A DNA stretch of 64,000 nucleotides from Micromonospora wenchangensis (GCF_002210435.1 NZ_MZMV01000023.1:43434-107433), one strand, 5' to 3'. Shown: positions 1 through 8,822, counted from the first letter of the stretch. A program made the numbers and translations. The notes: generated by a model from the sequence alone, not told the origin.

Positions 1-2
1 CC

Positions 3-1436
3 GTGGTCGACGCCTGCCTCTGGTTCGTCGCCCTGCAGTCGGTGCTGTCGTACACGGTCTCCGGCTGGGCGAAGCTGCCCAGCGAGACCTGGCGCAGCGG
101 ACGCGCCCTGCCCGGCATCACCCGGACCCTCACCTACGGCGACCCGCAGGTCTGGCAGCTGATGCGCCGCTACCCCCGGCTGACGAAACTCGCCGCCCAC
201 GGGGTGCTGGCGATGGAGTGCGCGTTCCCGCTGGCCTACGCCGCGAAGGGCCGCCCCGCGCCGTACCTGCTCGCCACCGCCGGGGCGTTTCACCTGGTCA
301 ACGCCCGGGTGATGGGGCTCGGCCGGTTCTTCTGGGCGTTCACCTCCACCTATCCGGCGGTCGCCTACACCACCCGGCCCCGGGAACGCACCGGCGACGC
401 GGCCGGCGTACGGCGCGACGACACCCTGCCCGCCGTGGCGGCGACCGCCGGTCTGGTGCTCTTCACCGCCGGCCAGGTCGCCCGGATCCGGCGACGTCGG
501 CTGATCGAACGGGGACGCGGCGACGAGCGCACCTACACCACCGCCGCCGGCAACGTCCTGTCCTACCGGTACGCCGGCAACCCGCCACCCGACCGGACCG
601 CCGGTGCCGGCGGGCGGTCCGGCGGGGCTGCCGGTGACGGGCCGGTGGTGGTGCTGGAGAGCGGGATGGCCGCCACCGCCGAGCACTGGGAGCGGATCGC
701 CGGTCCGCTCGGTGACCGGTTCACCACCGTCACCTACCAGCGGGCCGGCTACGGTGCCAGCCGCTACCGGGGCACCGGGGAGTACCGGTTCGAGACCATG
801 GTCGACGACCTGGTCGAGCTGACCCGGCACGTGGCCGGCGACCGCCCGGTGGTCCTGGTCGGCCACTCACTCGGCGGCTACCTGGCCCTGCTCGCCGCCG
901 AACGACTCGGCGGGCAGGTACGCGGGGTGGCCCTGGTCGACTCCAGCCACCCCGCCGAACTCCGCCGTTCGCTGCGGCAGGCCGAGGGCGGCCGGGCGCT
1001 CACCAGCACCCTGGCCATCATGCCCGGTTCGCTGCGGGCCGGGTTCGGTTCGCTGCTGCCCCGGGCCCCCTGGATCGACCGGCTGCCCGAGTCCGTCCGC
1101 CCGCTGGCCCTGGCCCAGTACCGCGACCCGGAACTCTGGGCCGCTGCCCGGCGGGAGTGGCGGGTGGTGCAGGAACGCTTCGGAGACGAGAGCACCGGGC
1201 TGCCCCGGATCGACGTACCGCTGGTGGTGGTGACGGCCGGGCGGACCGCGCGTGCCGACGCCGTCCAGGCCGACCTGCACGACGAGTTCGCCGCCGCGGC
1301 ACCCCGGGCGCAGCGGCACCTGATCGCCGACGCCGACCACGACGAGATCCTCACCGACGCCGACCGGGCCGCCGAGGTCGTCACGATCCTCACCGCGTTC
1401 GTCGACGACGTCACCGCGCCGGAGGTCCGGCGATGA
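3..1436 (+). CDS. HTTM-like membrane domain fused to alpha/beta hydrolase (5' end probably outside window)
   Basis: The reading frame is open from the window edge, so the GTG at 3 is only the first visible start and the true N-terminus probably lies upstream. Residues 1-165 are hydrophobic and resemble the end of an HTTM/MauE-type membrane domain. After a basic stretch (RIRRRRLIERGR) a cytoplasmic alpha/beta hydrolase follows from about residue 210. Its nucleophile elbow is GHSLGG with Ser289, an oxyanion-side motif ESGMAA lies upstream, and the likely catalytic His446 sits in DADHDE. The substrate is unknown. Its stop overlaps the next start (ATGA), making it the first visible gene of a five-gene operon. 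The fusion of an HTTM-like part with a hydrolase is unusual. The hydrolase fold is secure; the N-terminal call is less so. Confidence 0.75.
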   Translation: MVDACLWFVALQSVLSYTVSGWAKLPSETWRSGRALPGITRTLTYGDPQVWQLMRRYPRLTKLAAHGVLAMECAFPLAYAAKGRPAPYLLATAGAFHLVNARVMGLGRFFWAFTSTYPAVAYTTRPRERTGDAAGVRRDDTLPAVAATAGLVLFTAGQVARIRRRRLIERGRGDERTYTTAAGNVLSYRYAGNPPPDRTAGAGGRSGGAAGDGPVVVLESGMAATAEHWERIAGPLGDRFTTVTYQRAGYGASRYRGTGEYRFETMVDDLVELTRHVAGDRPVVLVGHSLGGYLALLAAERLGGQVRGVALVDSSHPAELRRSLRQAEGGRALTSTLAIMPGSLRAGFGSLLPRAPWIDRLPESVRPLALAQYRDPELWAAARREWRVVQERFGDESTGLPRIDVPLVVVTAGRTARADAVQADLHDEFAAAAPRAQRHLIADADHDEILTDADRAAEVVTILTAFVDDVTAPEVRR

Positions 1437-1999
1437 GCCGCCGGGTCGGCTCCGACCTGCGCCCACTGACCACGGCGATCACCGCCGGCCTGGTCGGCTG
1501 GTTCGGGGTGACCGTGCTCAGCCAGCACCCGCAACAGGTCTTCGACAGGTTCCGCCGCTACGACGTACCCGGGTTGCTCATCGGCAACTGGCGCTTCTTC
1601 GCCCCCGAACCGGCACAGCACGACTTCCACGTCCTGCACCGGGTGCTCACCGCCGACGGCGCGCAGACCCGCTGGGTGGAGACCACCCACATCCCACGCC
1701 GGCAGTGGCGGCAGGTGCTCTGGTTCCCGGAACGCCGGCAGGACAAGGCGATCTTCGACATCTGCGCCGACCTGATCGTGCACCTGGGCACCCCCGGCGT
1801 CGAGATCACCGCCACCCCGCCGTACGAGGTGCTGCGGGACTTCGTCGCGCACGCCGTACGCCGGCAGTACGCCGGGGCGGACGTACCCCGGGGATTCCAG
1901 TTCGTGATCGCCCGCAGCGCCGGCTACGACGAATCCCACCAGCCGGACTACCTGCTGGTCTCCCCGTTCGAACCGTTGCCGGAGGGCACCCCGAGATGA
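1433..1999 (+). CDS. DUF5819-like small membrane-associated protein
   Basis: This 188-residue protein has one probable membrane segment near the N-terminus (residues 12-28) and then a soluble part. The motif NWRFFAPEP at about residues 48-56 resembles the NWR-FAP-P signature of DUF5819 proteins, which often sit beside HTTM-domain genes. That family link is from memory and not searched. The ATG overlaps the previous stop by 4 bp and its own stop overlaps the following ATG in the same way, so it is translationally coupled to the neighbours. An alternative upstream in-frame start at 1157 would lie inside the hydrolase gene and is unlikely. No catalytic motif is visible. It may be a membrane partner of the preceding HTTM-like protein, which is inference. 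Confidence 0.7.
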   Translation: MSRRVGSDLRPLTTAITAGLVGWFGVTVLSQHPQQVFDRFRRYDVPGLLIGNWRFFAPEPAQHDFHVLHRVLTADGAQTRWVETTHIPRRQWRQVLWFPERRQDKAIFDICADLIVHLGTPGVEITATPPYEVLRDFVAHAVRRQYAGADVPRGFQFVIARSAGYDESHQPDYLLVSPFEPLPEGTPR

Positions 2000-2766
2000 C
2001 TGAGATCGCCGACAGCGGCTACGGACGCCAGTTCGTCGACTTCTACGACCAGCTGTTCCCCGGCGGGGCGGCGGCGGAGCCGGCCGTCGCGTACCTCGCC
2101 GGCCTGCACCCGGGCGGCGGAGCACCCACCCTGGAACTCGGCGTCGGCACCGGCCGGATCGCCCTGCCGCTGGCCGACCGGGTCGGCGAGATCGTCGGGG
2201 TGGACTCGTCGCCGGAGATGCTCGACGCGCTGCGGGCCGCCCTCGCCGAACGGCCCCGCCCGGTCACGCCGGTGCACGGCGACATCCGCCACTGGTCCGA
2301 CGAGCGCCGGTACGGGCTGGTCTACTGCATCTGCGGCACCCTGTCGATGCTGCTGGACCCGCAGGAGCAGCAACGGGTGGTGCAGGCCGCCGCCGCCCGG
2401 CTGGCCCCCGGCGGGCTCCTCGTGGTGGAGACCCACAACCCGCAGTTCGCGCTGGCCGTGCTCAACCAGGGCCGGGCCCGGGACTCCTTCTTCGTGCCCT
2501 ACCCCGGCCAGGACACCGGGCTGCTGTCGTACTCCACCATCGACGTGGCGAACGGGATCTGGCACCTGGCGCACATCTGGATCTCCGAGGGCCGGTCCCG
2601 GATCGCCTCGGAACTGAGCCGGCTCACCACCCCCGACGAGGTCGACGGGTACGCCGAACACGCCGGACTGGTCCGGGTGGCCCGGCACAGCGACTGGGCC
2701 GGCAACGAGTTCACCGGCGCGGAACCGATGTACGTCACCGTCTACCGCGCCCCGGGTGACCGGTGA
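1996..2766 (+). CDS. Class I SAM-dependent methyltransferase
   Basis: The 256-residue product has the Rossmann methyltransferase motif I, LELGVGTGR (about residues 46-54), followed by an acidic motif II (GVDSSPEM) and a later LAPGGLLVVETHNP strand, so it should bind S-adenosylmethionine. The residue methylated cannot be read from the sequence. It is cytoplasmic, with no signal or membrane segment. The ATG overlaps the upstream stop (ATGA), and the stop overlaps the GTG of the ABC transporter, placing it in the middle of the operon. Together with an FAD enzyme and an exporter it suggests small-molecule tailoring and export, which is inference from context. Length and motifs are normal for the family. 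Confidence 0.85.
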   Translation: MTEIADSGYGRQFVDFYDQLFPGGAAAEPAVAYLAGLHPGGGAPTLELGVGTGRIALPLADRVGEIVGVDSSPEMLDALRAALAERPRPVTPVHGDIRHWSDERRYGLVYCICGTLSMLLDPQEQQRVVQAAAARLAPGGLLVVETHNPQFALAVLNQGRARDSFFVPYPGQDTGLLSYSTIDVANGIWHLAHIWISEGRSRIASELSRLTTPDEVDGYAEHAGLVRVARHSDWAGNEFTGAEPMYVTVYRAPGDR

Positions 2767-4580
2767 GCGCCCCGGCCGCCGGTGAGCGGCACTGGCTGCG
2801 CATGATCGCCGGATACGTCCGGCCACACCGGGGCCCGTTCGTGGCCGCCGCCGTGCTGCTGCTCGCCTCCAGCCTGCTCGGGCTGGCCCAGCCGCTGGCC
2901 GCCAAGGCACTGATCGACGGCCTCACCGCCGGTCAGGGGGTGGGTCGGGCGCTGGTCGTGCTGACCGGGCTGGTGATCGTCGCCGCCGTACTGCTCGGGG
3001 TCGGCAACTACCTGATCCTGCGCACCGCCGAAGCGGTCGCCCTGGACGGGCGGCGCGGCCTGGTCCGGCACCTGCTGCGGCTCACCGTGCCGGCGTTGCA
3101 GCGGCAGGCCCCCGGCGACCTGCTGGCCCGGGTCGCCGGGGACACCATGCTGCTGCGGCAGATCGCCAGCCAGTCCCTGATCGACATCTTCACCGGCGGC
3201 GTCATGCTGCTCGGCGCGGTGGTCCTGATGGCGGTGGTCGACCTGACCCTGCTCGGGGTGACGGCGGTCGTGGTGGTGCTGCTGGTGGTCATCATGGGGT
3301 TGCTGATGCCCCGGATCCGTGCCGCCGCGCTGCGCTCGCAGGAGTCGGTGGGCGACATGGGTGCCGCCCTGGAACGGGCGCTGGGCGCGTTCACCACCAT
3401 GAAGGCCTCCGGCACCGAGGCCACCGAGGCGGCCCGGATCGACGCGGCGGCGCTGACCGCGTACCGGCAGGGGGTGAGCCTGGCCCGCTGGGGCTCGGTC
3501 GCCGGCACCAGCGCCGGCCTGGCAATCCAGGTCGCGTTCCTGGTCGTGCTCGGGGTCGGCGGCGCGCGGGTGGCCAGCGGCGCGATGCCGGTCTCGGCGC
3601 TGGTGGCCTTCCTGCTCTACGTGGCCTACCTGAGCCACCCGGTGATGCAGCTCGTCGGTGCCGGCACCTACCTGCAGATCGGGCGGGCGGCGCTGACCCG
3701 GATCGCCGAGATCGACGCCCTGCCCACCGAACCGATCGACCTGCCCACCGCGCCGCCGGTCAGGGCCGCCACCGCAACCGGTGTCCCGGCCGGGCCGGCG
3801 CGAGTCGGCGGGCCGACCACCGCGACCGGGGCGGGGTCGGCCCCCGGGCCGGCGGAGGTGGTGTTCGAACAGGTCAGCTTCCGGTACCCGGACCGGGACG
3901 AACCGGCCCTGCGCGACCTCACCCTGACCGTGCCGGCGGGCGGGCTCACCGCCCTGGTCGGGCCCTCCGGCTCCGGCAAGACCACGGTGCTCGCCCTGAT
4001 CGAACGCTTCGCCGAACCGCACCAGGGCCGGATCCTCGTCGACGGCCGGCCGCTGGCCGACTGGCCGCTGGCCGAGCTGCGCGCCACCATCGGGTACGTC
4101 GAGCAGGACGTCGCGGTGCTCGCCGGGACACTGCGGGAGAACGTCGCGTACGCCACCCCCGGCGCCACCGACGAGGAGATCCGGGCGGTGCTGCGGACCA
4201 CCCGGCTCGGCACCCTGCTGGACCGCCTCGGCGACGACCTGGACGCCCCGGTCCGGCACCGGGGGCTCTCCCTGTCCGGCGGCGAGCGGCAACGGATCGC
4301 GCTGGCCCGCGCCCTGCTGCGCCGTCCCCGGCTGCTGCTGCTCGACGAGGTGACCTCGCAACTGGACGCCGCCAACGAGGCCGCCCTGCGCGAGGTGATC
4401 CAGGAGATCTCCCGCCGGACCACCGTGGTCGTGGTCGCGCACCGGCTCTCCACGGTCCTCGCCGCCGACAAGATCGTCGTACTGGAGAATGGCACGGCCC
4501 GTTCCGTGGGTTCGCATCCGGAACTGGTCCGCACCGATGCGCTCTACGCCAGCCTGGCTGCGGAACAGGCGTTGGTCTGA
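2763..4580 (+). CDS. ABC transporter, fused permease and ATPase
   Basis: This 605-residue half-transporter carries an N-terminal transmembrane domain (about residues 10-310, several hydrophobic helices) and a C-terminal nucleotide-binding domain (about 355-600). Walker A reads GPSGSGKTT near residue 400, the ABC signature is LSGGERQ near 503, and Walker B is LLLLDEV near 525, followed by a His switch in VVAHRLS. The two domains are joined by an Ala/Pro/Gly-rich linker at about 335-360. It belongs to the exporter type (MsbA/MdlB-like) and would act as a homodimer in the membrane. The start is GTG in a GTGA overlap with the methyltransferase stop. In this operon it is the likely exporter of whatever the other enzymes make; the substrate is unknown. 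Confidence 0.92.
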   Translation: MSAPAAGERHWLRMIAGYVRPHRGPFVAAAVLLLASSLLGLAQPLAAKALIDGLTAGQGVGRALVVLTGLVIVAAVLLGVGNYLILRTAEAVALDGRRGLVRHLLRLTVPALQRQAPGDLLARVAGDTMLLRQIASQSLIDIFTGGVMLLGAVVLMAVVDLTLLGVTAVVVVLLVVIMGLLMPRIRAAALRSQESVGDMGAALERALGAFTTMKASGTEATEAARIDAAALTAYRQGVSLARWGSVAGTSAGLAIQVAFLVVLGVGGARVASGAMPVSALVAFLLYVAYLSHPVMQLVGAGTYLQIGRAALTRIAEIDALPTEPIDLPTAPPVRAATATGVPAGPARVGGPTTATGAGSAPGPAEVVFEQVSFRYPDRDEPALRDLTLTVPAGGLTALVGPSGSGKTTVLALIERFAEPHQGRILVDGRPLADWPLAELRATIGYVEQDVAVLAGTLRENVAYATPGATDEEIRAVLRTTRLGTLLDRLGDDLDAPVRHRGLSLSGGERQRIALARALLRRPRLLLLDEVTSQLDAANEAALREVIQEISRRTTVVVVAHRLSTVLAADKIVVLENGTARSVGSHPELVRTDALYASLAAEQALV

Positions 4581-4596
4581 GGCGGGAGGACACACC

Positions 4597-6078
4597 ATGG
4601 GAACGCAGACGGCAGCCGGCGGACTCGACGCGGTGGTGGTCGGCTCCGGCCCGAACGGGCTGGCCGCCGCACTGGTGCTCGCCTCGGCAGGGCTGAGCGT
4701 CCAGGTTCACGAGGCCGCCGGGACCACCGGCGGCGGCACCCGGACCGAGGAGCTGACCCTGCCCGGGTTCCTCCACGACGTCTGCTCGGCGGTGCACCCG
4801 ATGGCCCTCGCCTCACCCTTCTTCCGCGCCTTCGACCTGGCCGCGCACGGCGTACGGCTGTTGCAGCCGGAGATCCCGTACGCCCATCCGCTCGACGGGG
4901 GACGGGCGGCGCTGGCCTGGCGGGACCTGGACCGCACCGCCGAGGGTCTGGGCCCGGACGGGGCGGCCTGGCGGTCCCTGCTCGGGCCGCTGGTCCGACG
5001 CTGGTCGGGAGTGGTCGACACGGCCATGTCCGACCTGCGCCGGGTGCCCCGCGACCCGCTCGCCGCGCTGCTGCTCGGAATCCGCACCCTGGAACAGGGC
5101 ACCCCGGCCGCGGCGGCCCGGTTCCGCACCGGGGAGGCCGCCGCACTGCTGGCCGGGGTCGCGGCGCACGCGATCGCCCCACCGCGCCGGCTCGCCCCGG
5201 CCGGGGCCGGCCTGCTGCTGGCCACGCTCGGACACGCGGTCGGCTGGCCGGTCCCCGCAGGTGGCAGCCGGGCGATCACCGACGCCATGGTGAACCGGCT
5301 CCGGCAACTCGGCGGCCGGGTGGTCACCGGCGACCGCATCGACGACCTGGCCCAACTACCGCCGGCCCGCACGGTCCTGCTCGACGTCTCCCCCGCCGGC
5401 CTGCTGCGCATCGCCGGCGACCGGCTCCCCGCCGGCTACGTGCGCAGTCTGCGTTCCTTCCGGTACGGCGGGGCCGCCTGCAAGGTCGACTTCGCGCTCT
5501 CCGGGCCGGTGCCGTGGACGGATCCGGACTGCGCCCGCGCCGGCACCCTGCACCTGGTCGGCTCGGCCACCGAGGCCCGGATCGCCGAAACCGCGGTGGT
5601 ACGCGGCCGGCACCCGCAACGCCCGTACGTGCTCGCGGTCCAGCCCGGCGTCGTCGACCCGACCCGCGCACCCGCCGGCAGGCAGGTGCTCTGGACGTAC
5701 GCGCACGTACCGAACGGCTCCCCACGGGACGTCAGCGACCAGATCGTCGCCCAGGTGGAACGCTTCGCGCCAGGCTTCCGCGACCTGATCCTGGCCACCC
5801 ACGTGGTGCCGGCGGCGCAGGCCGGCACGCACAACCCGAACTACGTCGGCGGGGACATCTCCGGCGGCGCGGTCACACCGTGGCAGCTGGTGATGCGGCC
5901 GGCGGCCCGCTGGGACCCGTACCGGACCCCGCTGCCCGGCGTGTACCTCTGCTCGGCCTCCACCCCACCCGGGCCGGCCGTGCACGGCATGTCCGGGCTG
6001 CACGCCGCCGGCCGCGCCCTGCGGCAGCACTTCGGCATCCGCACCGCCCCCCTCGACCTGGTCCGCGGCGGACGCTGA
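4597..6078 (+). CDS. FAD-dependent oxidoreductase, phytoene desaturase-like
   Basis: The 493-residue protein begins with the dinucleotide-binding motif GSGPNG (residues 16-21), then an acidic strand end (VHEA) and GGGTRTEE, the pattern of the phytoene dehydrogenase/amine oxidase superfamily (NAD(P)/FAD proteins). The C-terminus has the usual FAD-proximal segment (GVYLCSASTPPGPAVHGMSG). The ATG at 4597 is chosen because GGGAGGA lies 7 bp upstream; an in-frame ATG at 4489 lies inside the ABC gene. It is separated from the ABC stop by only 16 bp and is probably the last gene of the operon. It should oxidise or desaturate a hydrophobic substrate, but which one is not shown. Signal peptides are absent. 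Confidence 0.85.
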   Translation: MGTQTAAGGLDAVVVGSGPNGLAAALVLASAGLSVQVHEAAGTTGGGTRTEELTLPGFLHDVCSAVHPMALASPFFRAFDLAAHGVRLLQPEIPYAHPLDGGRAALAWRDLDRTAEGLGPDGAAWRSLLGPLVRRWSGVVDTAMSDLRRVPRDPLAALLLGIRTLEQGTPAAAARFRTGEAAALLAGVAAHAIAPPRRLAPAGAGLLLATLGHAVGWPVPAGGSRAITDAMVNRLRQLGGRVVTGDRIDDLAQLPPARTVLLDVSPAGLLRIAGDRLPAGYVRSLRSFRYGGAACKVDFALSGPVPWTDPDCARAGTLHLVGSATEARIAETAVVRGRHPQRPYVLAVQPGVVDPTRAPAGRQVLWTYAHVPNGSPRDVSDQIVAQVERFAPGFRDLILATHVVPAAQAGTHNPNYVGGDISGGAVTPWQLVMRPAARWDPYRTPLPGVYLCSASTPPGPAVHGMSGLHAAGRALRQHFGIRTAPLDLVRGGR

Positions 6079-6234
6079 CCGGTCCGCGCGGCGTCGACCG
6101 AGTCGGGCGGGCGTCGACCGGCCACCGCGACGACCCGGAGTTCGGGTGCCGGTTCCTGGTCGATGAAGCCCGCACCGCCGGACCGGCGATGTTCTGACAG
6201 ACCCCGACAGCGTGGTCGTTGCGATGATGCAGGC

Positions 6235-6846
6235 ATGGATGTGCGCTGCGGTGAGGTATCGATTCGTCCCGGAGACGAACACGACGTGTCTGCGGTTGTC
6301 GGCTTGATGGACGGCGCAGTCGCATGGCTGGTCGCCGCAGGCCGCACCGGGCAGTGGGGGGTTGAGCCGTATTCCGCCAACCCGCGGTCCACGGCTGCCA
6401 TTTCGAGCATGGCCGCCGGTGGGGAGTTGTACGTGGCGGTCAGCACGGACATCGTGGTCGGCGCAGTGGCCGTCGGCTCGGCGCCGGACCACGTGCCACC
6501 CGCGGCGGAACCCGAACTCTACGTTCGGCTACTGGTGACCGATCGGGCCTGTGCCGGGCGTGGGATCGGCCGCCGGCTGCTCGAACACGCTCGTACGGTC
6601 GCTGGGACCGCCGGCGTTGGCCTCTTACGGGTCGACTGCTACGCAGGCCCGGACCGGGCACTGATCCGCTACTACGAAGGAGCGGGTTTCACTGCGACCG
6701 AGGCATTCGAGGTTGCCCGACCATCCGGATCATGGCCGGGCCAGGTCCTGCAACAACGCCTGAGTCAGGCCCCAGGTCAACGCGTCGATGAGGCCGGGGG
6801 TGCGGGCGGCGGTCAGGTCGTGGGTCGACCCGGGCAGCGCGGCTGA
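6235..6846 (+). CDS. GNAT N-acetyltransferase with aberrant C-terminal tail
   Basis: The first 175 or so residues are a normal GNAT acetyltransferase: acetyl-CoA binding loop RGIGRR (109-114), strand ELYVRLLVTD before it and the terminal YYEGAGF helix/strand. The ATG at 6235 gives the expected N-terminus (VSIRPGDEHD); an in-frame ATG at 6163 adds 24 residues without family likeness. The family normally ends shortly after a motif like WPGQVLQQRL. Here the frame continues about 27 residues through DNA that, on the other strand, reads as a transposase relic, so the native stop was probably lost in an insertion or deletion. The substrate is unknown. The tail (Gly/Arg-rich) is unlikely to be functional. 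Confidence 0.75.
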   Translation: MDVRCGEVSIRPGDEHDVSAVVGLMDGAVAWLVAAGRTGQWGVEPYSANPRSTAAISSMAAGGELYVAVSTDIVVGAVAVGSAPDHVPPAAEPELYVRLLVTDRACAGRGIGRRLLEHARTVAGTAGVGLLRVDCYAGPDRALIRYYEGAGFTATEAFEVARPSGSWPGQVLQQRLSQAPGQRVDEAGGAGGGQVVGRPGQRG

Positions 6847-6900
6847 GGCCCAGACGAGACGCCCGGCCGCGTCGGCAACGACCTGCACGTTCACCCCGCC
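6730..6900 (-). pseudogene. Transposase fragment (IS5-like DDE family relic)
   Basis: Read on the minus strand from 6900 to a TGA at 6730-6732, this piece translates as GGVNVQVVADAAGRLVW, then ASAALPGSTHDLTAAR and TPGLIDALT. That is the central part of an IS5-superfamily DDE transposase, in which VNVQV-D-GRLVW and a later HD are typical. There is no start, no upstream third and no C-terminal third. A TGA lies in frame just upstream (6922-6924). The family likeness fades after IDALT near 6780, where the DNA becomes the antisense of the GNAT gene, so the junction lies around 6775-6785. This is a dead remnant. Confidence 0.65.
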
Positions 6901-6982
6901 GGGCCAGCGGCGGGCCCGGCGTCATCGAAGCCACTTCAGCCGGCTGTGCGTCGGGCGGCCTACTCGGCGACCGGCACCCCCG

Positions 6983-7843
6983 TCAGAGTGGATCCGACCC
7001 GGCCGATGCCGCATCGAGGGCCGCCCGGGTCCCGGCGTCGGCGGGGACCAGGATCCGCAGCCGGAGCCACGGGGCGTGGGCGGGGCGGGTCTGGGTGGAC
7101 AGGAAGGCCAGGGGGCCGAGGGTCGGGTGTGGGATGAGCTTGCGGGTGGGCTCCAGGACCTGCACGTCGTGGTCGGCCCACCAGCCGCGAAACGCGGGGT
7201 TGGTCGTGGTGAGTTCCTCGACCAGGGCCACGAAGGCGGGGTCGCCCGAGTGGCGGTCGAACTCGCTGCGGAAGTCCAGCATGTTCGCGTGGGCGTTGCG
7301 GTGCCACGCGGGTGGGGCGGTGGGCCAGGTGACCGGGTCGAAGAGCCACAGCAGCAGATTGCGGTGGCTCGAGACCGGGGCGACCAGGCTGGCCATGATC
7401 AGCTCGGCGGCGCGGTTGTGCGCGACCACGTCGAAGCGGGGATCCAGGGCGAAGGCGATGTGCGGCAGCAGGGCGTCGATCAGCGCGGTGGTGTCGGCGT
7501 CGACCGGGGCGTCGCCGGGGGGTGGTGGGGGCAGGGCGGCGAGGTGGAAGAGGTGGTCGCGCTCCGAGGCGGTGAGGGCGAGGGCGCGGCTGAGGGCGAG
7601 GAGTACCTGCCCGGACGGAGTGACGGCGCGGCTCTGCTCCAGCCACGTGTACCAGGACAAACCCACACCCGAGAGTTGGGCCACCTCCTCGCGGCGCAGG
7701 CCCGGGGTGCGGCGGCGGCCGGGACCCGGATCCAGGCCGACATCGGCCGGGCGCAGCGCCGCGCGGCGCGTGCGCAGGAAGTCCGCGAGGGCCGCACGGC
7801 GCGCCTGCGACGTCGGCGAGGAGGGTGTTGGTGTGGGTCCCAC
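6983..7843 (-). CDS. XRE-family regulator with MmyB-type C-terminal domain
   Basis: The 286-residue product has an N-terminal helix-turn-helix (about residues 15-75) with the family hallmarks FLRTRRAALRP and TPGLRREEVAQLSGVGLSWYT, and a C-terminal MmyB-like ligand-binding domain containing DPRFDVVAHN and the later DPAFVALV region. Such proteins are DNA-binding repressors or activators that commonly control the adjacent oxidoreductase or hydrolase. The GTG at 7843 is chosen because GAGAGGA lies a suitable distance upstream and the family starts here; the frame stays open to 8053. It is divergent from the alpha/beta hydrolase that begins within 50 bp, which is the likely target. The ligand is unknown. 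Confidence 0.85.
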   Translation of the reverse strand: MGPTPTPSSPTSQARRAALADFLRTRRAALRPADVGLDPGPGRRRTPGLRREEVAQLSGVGLSWYTWLEQSRAVTPSGQVLLALSRALALTASERDHLFHLAALPPPPPGDAPVDADTTALIDALLPHIAFALDPRFDVVAHNRAAELIMASLVAPVSSHRNLLLWLFDPVTWPTAPPAWHRNAHANMLDFRSEFDRHSGDPAFVALVEELTTTNPAFRGWWADHDVQVLEPTRKLIPHPTLGPLAFLSTQTRPAHAPWLRLRILVPADAGTRAALDAASAGSDPL

Positions 7844-7892
7844 GATGAACCATCCTCTCCCGGCGGCGGCCCCGGCGACGAATCCTGGGTGG

Positions 7893-8576
7893 GTGACCGA
7901 TAACAGCTTTCTCCTGCTGCACGGCGGTGCCGGGCCGCACTCGATGGTGCCCTTCGGGGAGCTACTGCGGACCACGGTTCCCGGTGCGCGGGTGATCGTG
8001 CCGACGCACCCGGGGTTCGCGGGGACGCCCCCGCAGGCCGGCCTGGACAGCATCGCCGCGCTCGCCCGACACTACGACAGGCTGCTCGATCAGGAGCATC
8101 TCCATGGCGTCACGGTGATCGGGAACTCGATCGGCGGATGGGCCGCAGCCGAGATGGCGGCGCTGCGTAGCCCGCGGGTCGGCCGGGTGGTGCTGGTCGA
8201 CGCCGTCGGGCTCGACGTTCCTGAGCAACCGCTCAGTGACGTGTCCGGGCTGACCCCGCAGCGACTTGCCGCGCTGTCCTTCCACGACCCGGCCCGGATC
8301 CCGGTGGACCCGGATCGTCCGGGGCCCGACCTGGTGGCGCTACGGACGTACACGGGGATGCGCATGACCGATCCGACCCTGCGCGATCGGCTCGCCGGCG
8401 TCGACGTGCCGATCCACGTGGTCTGGGGGGCGTCCGACGGCATCGCGCCGGTCGCCTACGGCCGCGCGTACGCCGATGCCATCCCGGGCGCCCGGTTCAC
8501 GCTGCTGCCGGACGCCGGTCATCTGCCGCAACTGGAGGCCCCGGAACGACTCCTCACCGCCGTACTGGCCCGGTAG
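7893..8576 (+). CDS. Alpha/beta hydrolase
   Basis: The roughly 227-residue hydrolase has the oxyanion motif LLLHGGAG near its N-terminus, a nucleophile elbow GNSIGG with serine, and a C-terminal DAGHLPQ carrying the catalytic His; the acid is probably the Asp of WGASDGI. The GTG at 7893 (VTDNSFLLLHGG) matches the usual N-terminus. An in-frame ATG at 7845 would add 16 residues but leave only 1 bp to the divergent regulator start. It is probably controlled by the XRE/MmyB regulator on the other strand. The substrate (ester, lactone or similar) is not known. Confidence 0.85.
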   Translation: MTDNSFLLLHGGAGPHSMVPFGELLRTTVPGARVIVPTHPGFAGTPPQAGLDSIAALARHYDRLLDQEHLHGVTVIGNSIGGWAAAEMAALRSPRVGRVVLVDAVGLDVPEQPLSDVSGLTPQRLAALSFHDPARIPVDPDRPGPDLVALRTYTGMRMTDPTLRDRLAGVDVPIHVVWGASDGIAPVAYGRAYADAIPGARFTLLPDAGHLPQLEAPERLLTAVLAR

Positions 8577-8757
8577 CCGTTGCGAATGCCGGGGGCCACC
8601 GGCGCGAGCCCGGACAACCTGCGCCTCACCGACGGGCCGGCCACTTCGGCCGGGCCGTCGTGACCCGGCTGGAACTCCAGCCACGGTGCGGTGCCGGCAC
8701 GGTGATCCCGCAGCGAACCCCCCGCGCCGGCCGGCACTGCCCGCCTCGACGGACCTC

Positions 8758-8785
8758 GGGTGGCACCTCGGGCGAGGCGCCACCC
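8758..8785. terminator. Hairpin in spacer, possible terminator
   Basis: The arms GGGTGGC and GCCACCC (7 bp), then CCTCG and CGAGG (5 bp), enclose a GG loop, with one A/C mismatch between the two blocks (G/U if transcribed on the minus strand). It lies 181 bp past the hydrolase stop and about 40 bp past the end of the possible minus-strand peptide frame. Confidence 0.4.
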
Positions 8786-8822
8786 GATTCCGCAGTTAGG
8801 GCGACGGCCGCAGCAGGGTGGG

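Noticed and set aside
2742..4598. 618-residue antisense frame across the ABC transporter
   Set aside because: Its product is a Gln/Gly/Arg/Asp-rich low-complexity protein with no motif, while the plus strand carries an intact ABC transporter with all signature motifs. Long antisense frames are expected at this GC content.
7845..7892. Upstream ATG start for the hydrolase at 7893-8576
   Set aside because: It would begin 1 bp from the divergent regulator start, leaving no promoter, and adds a Pro/Ala-rich extension absent from the family.
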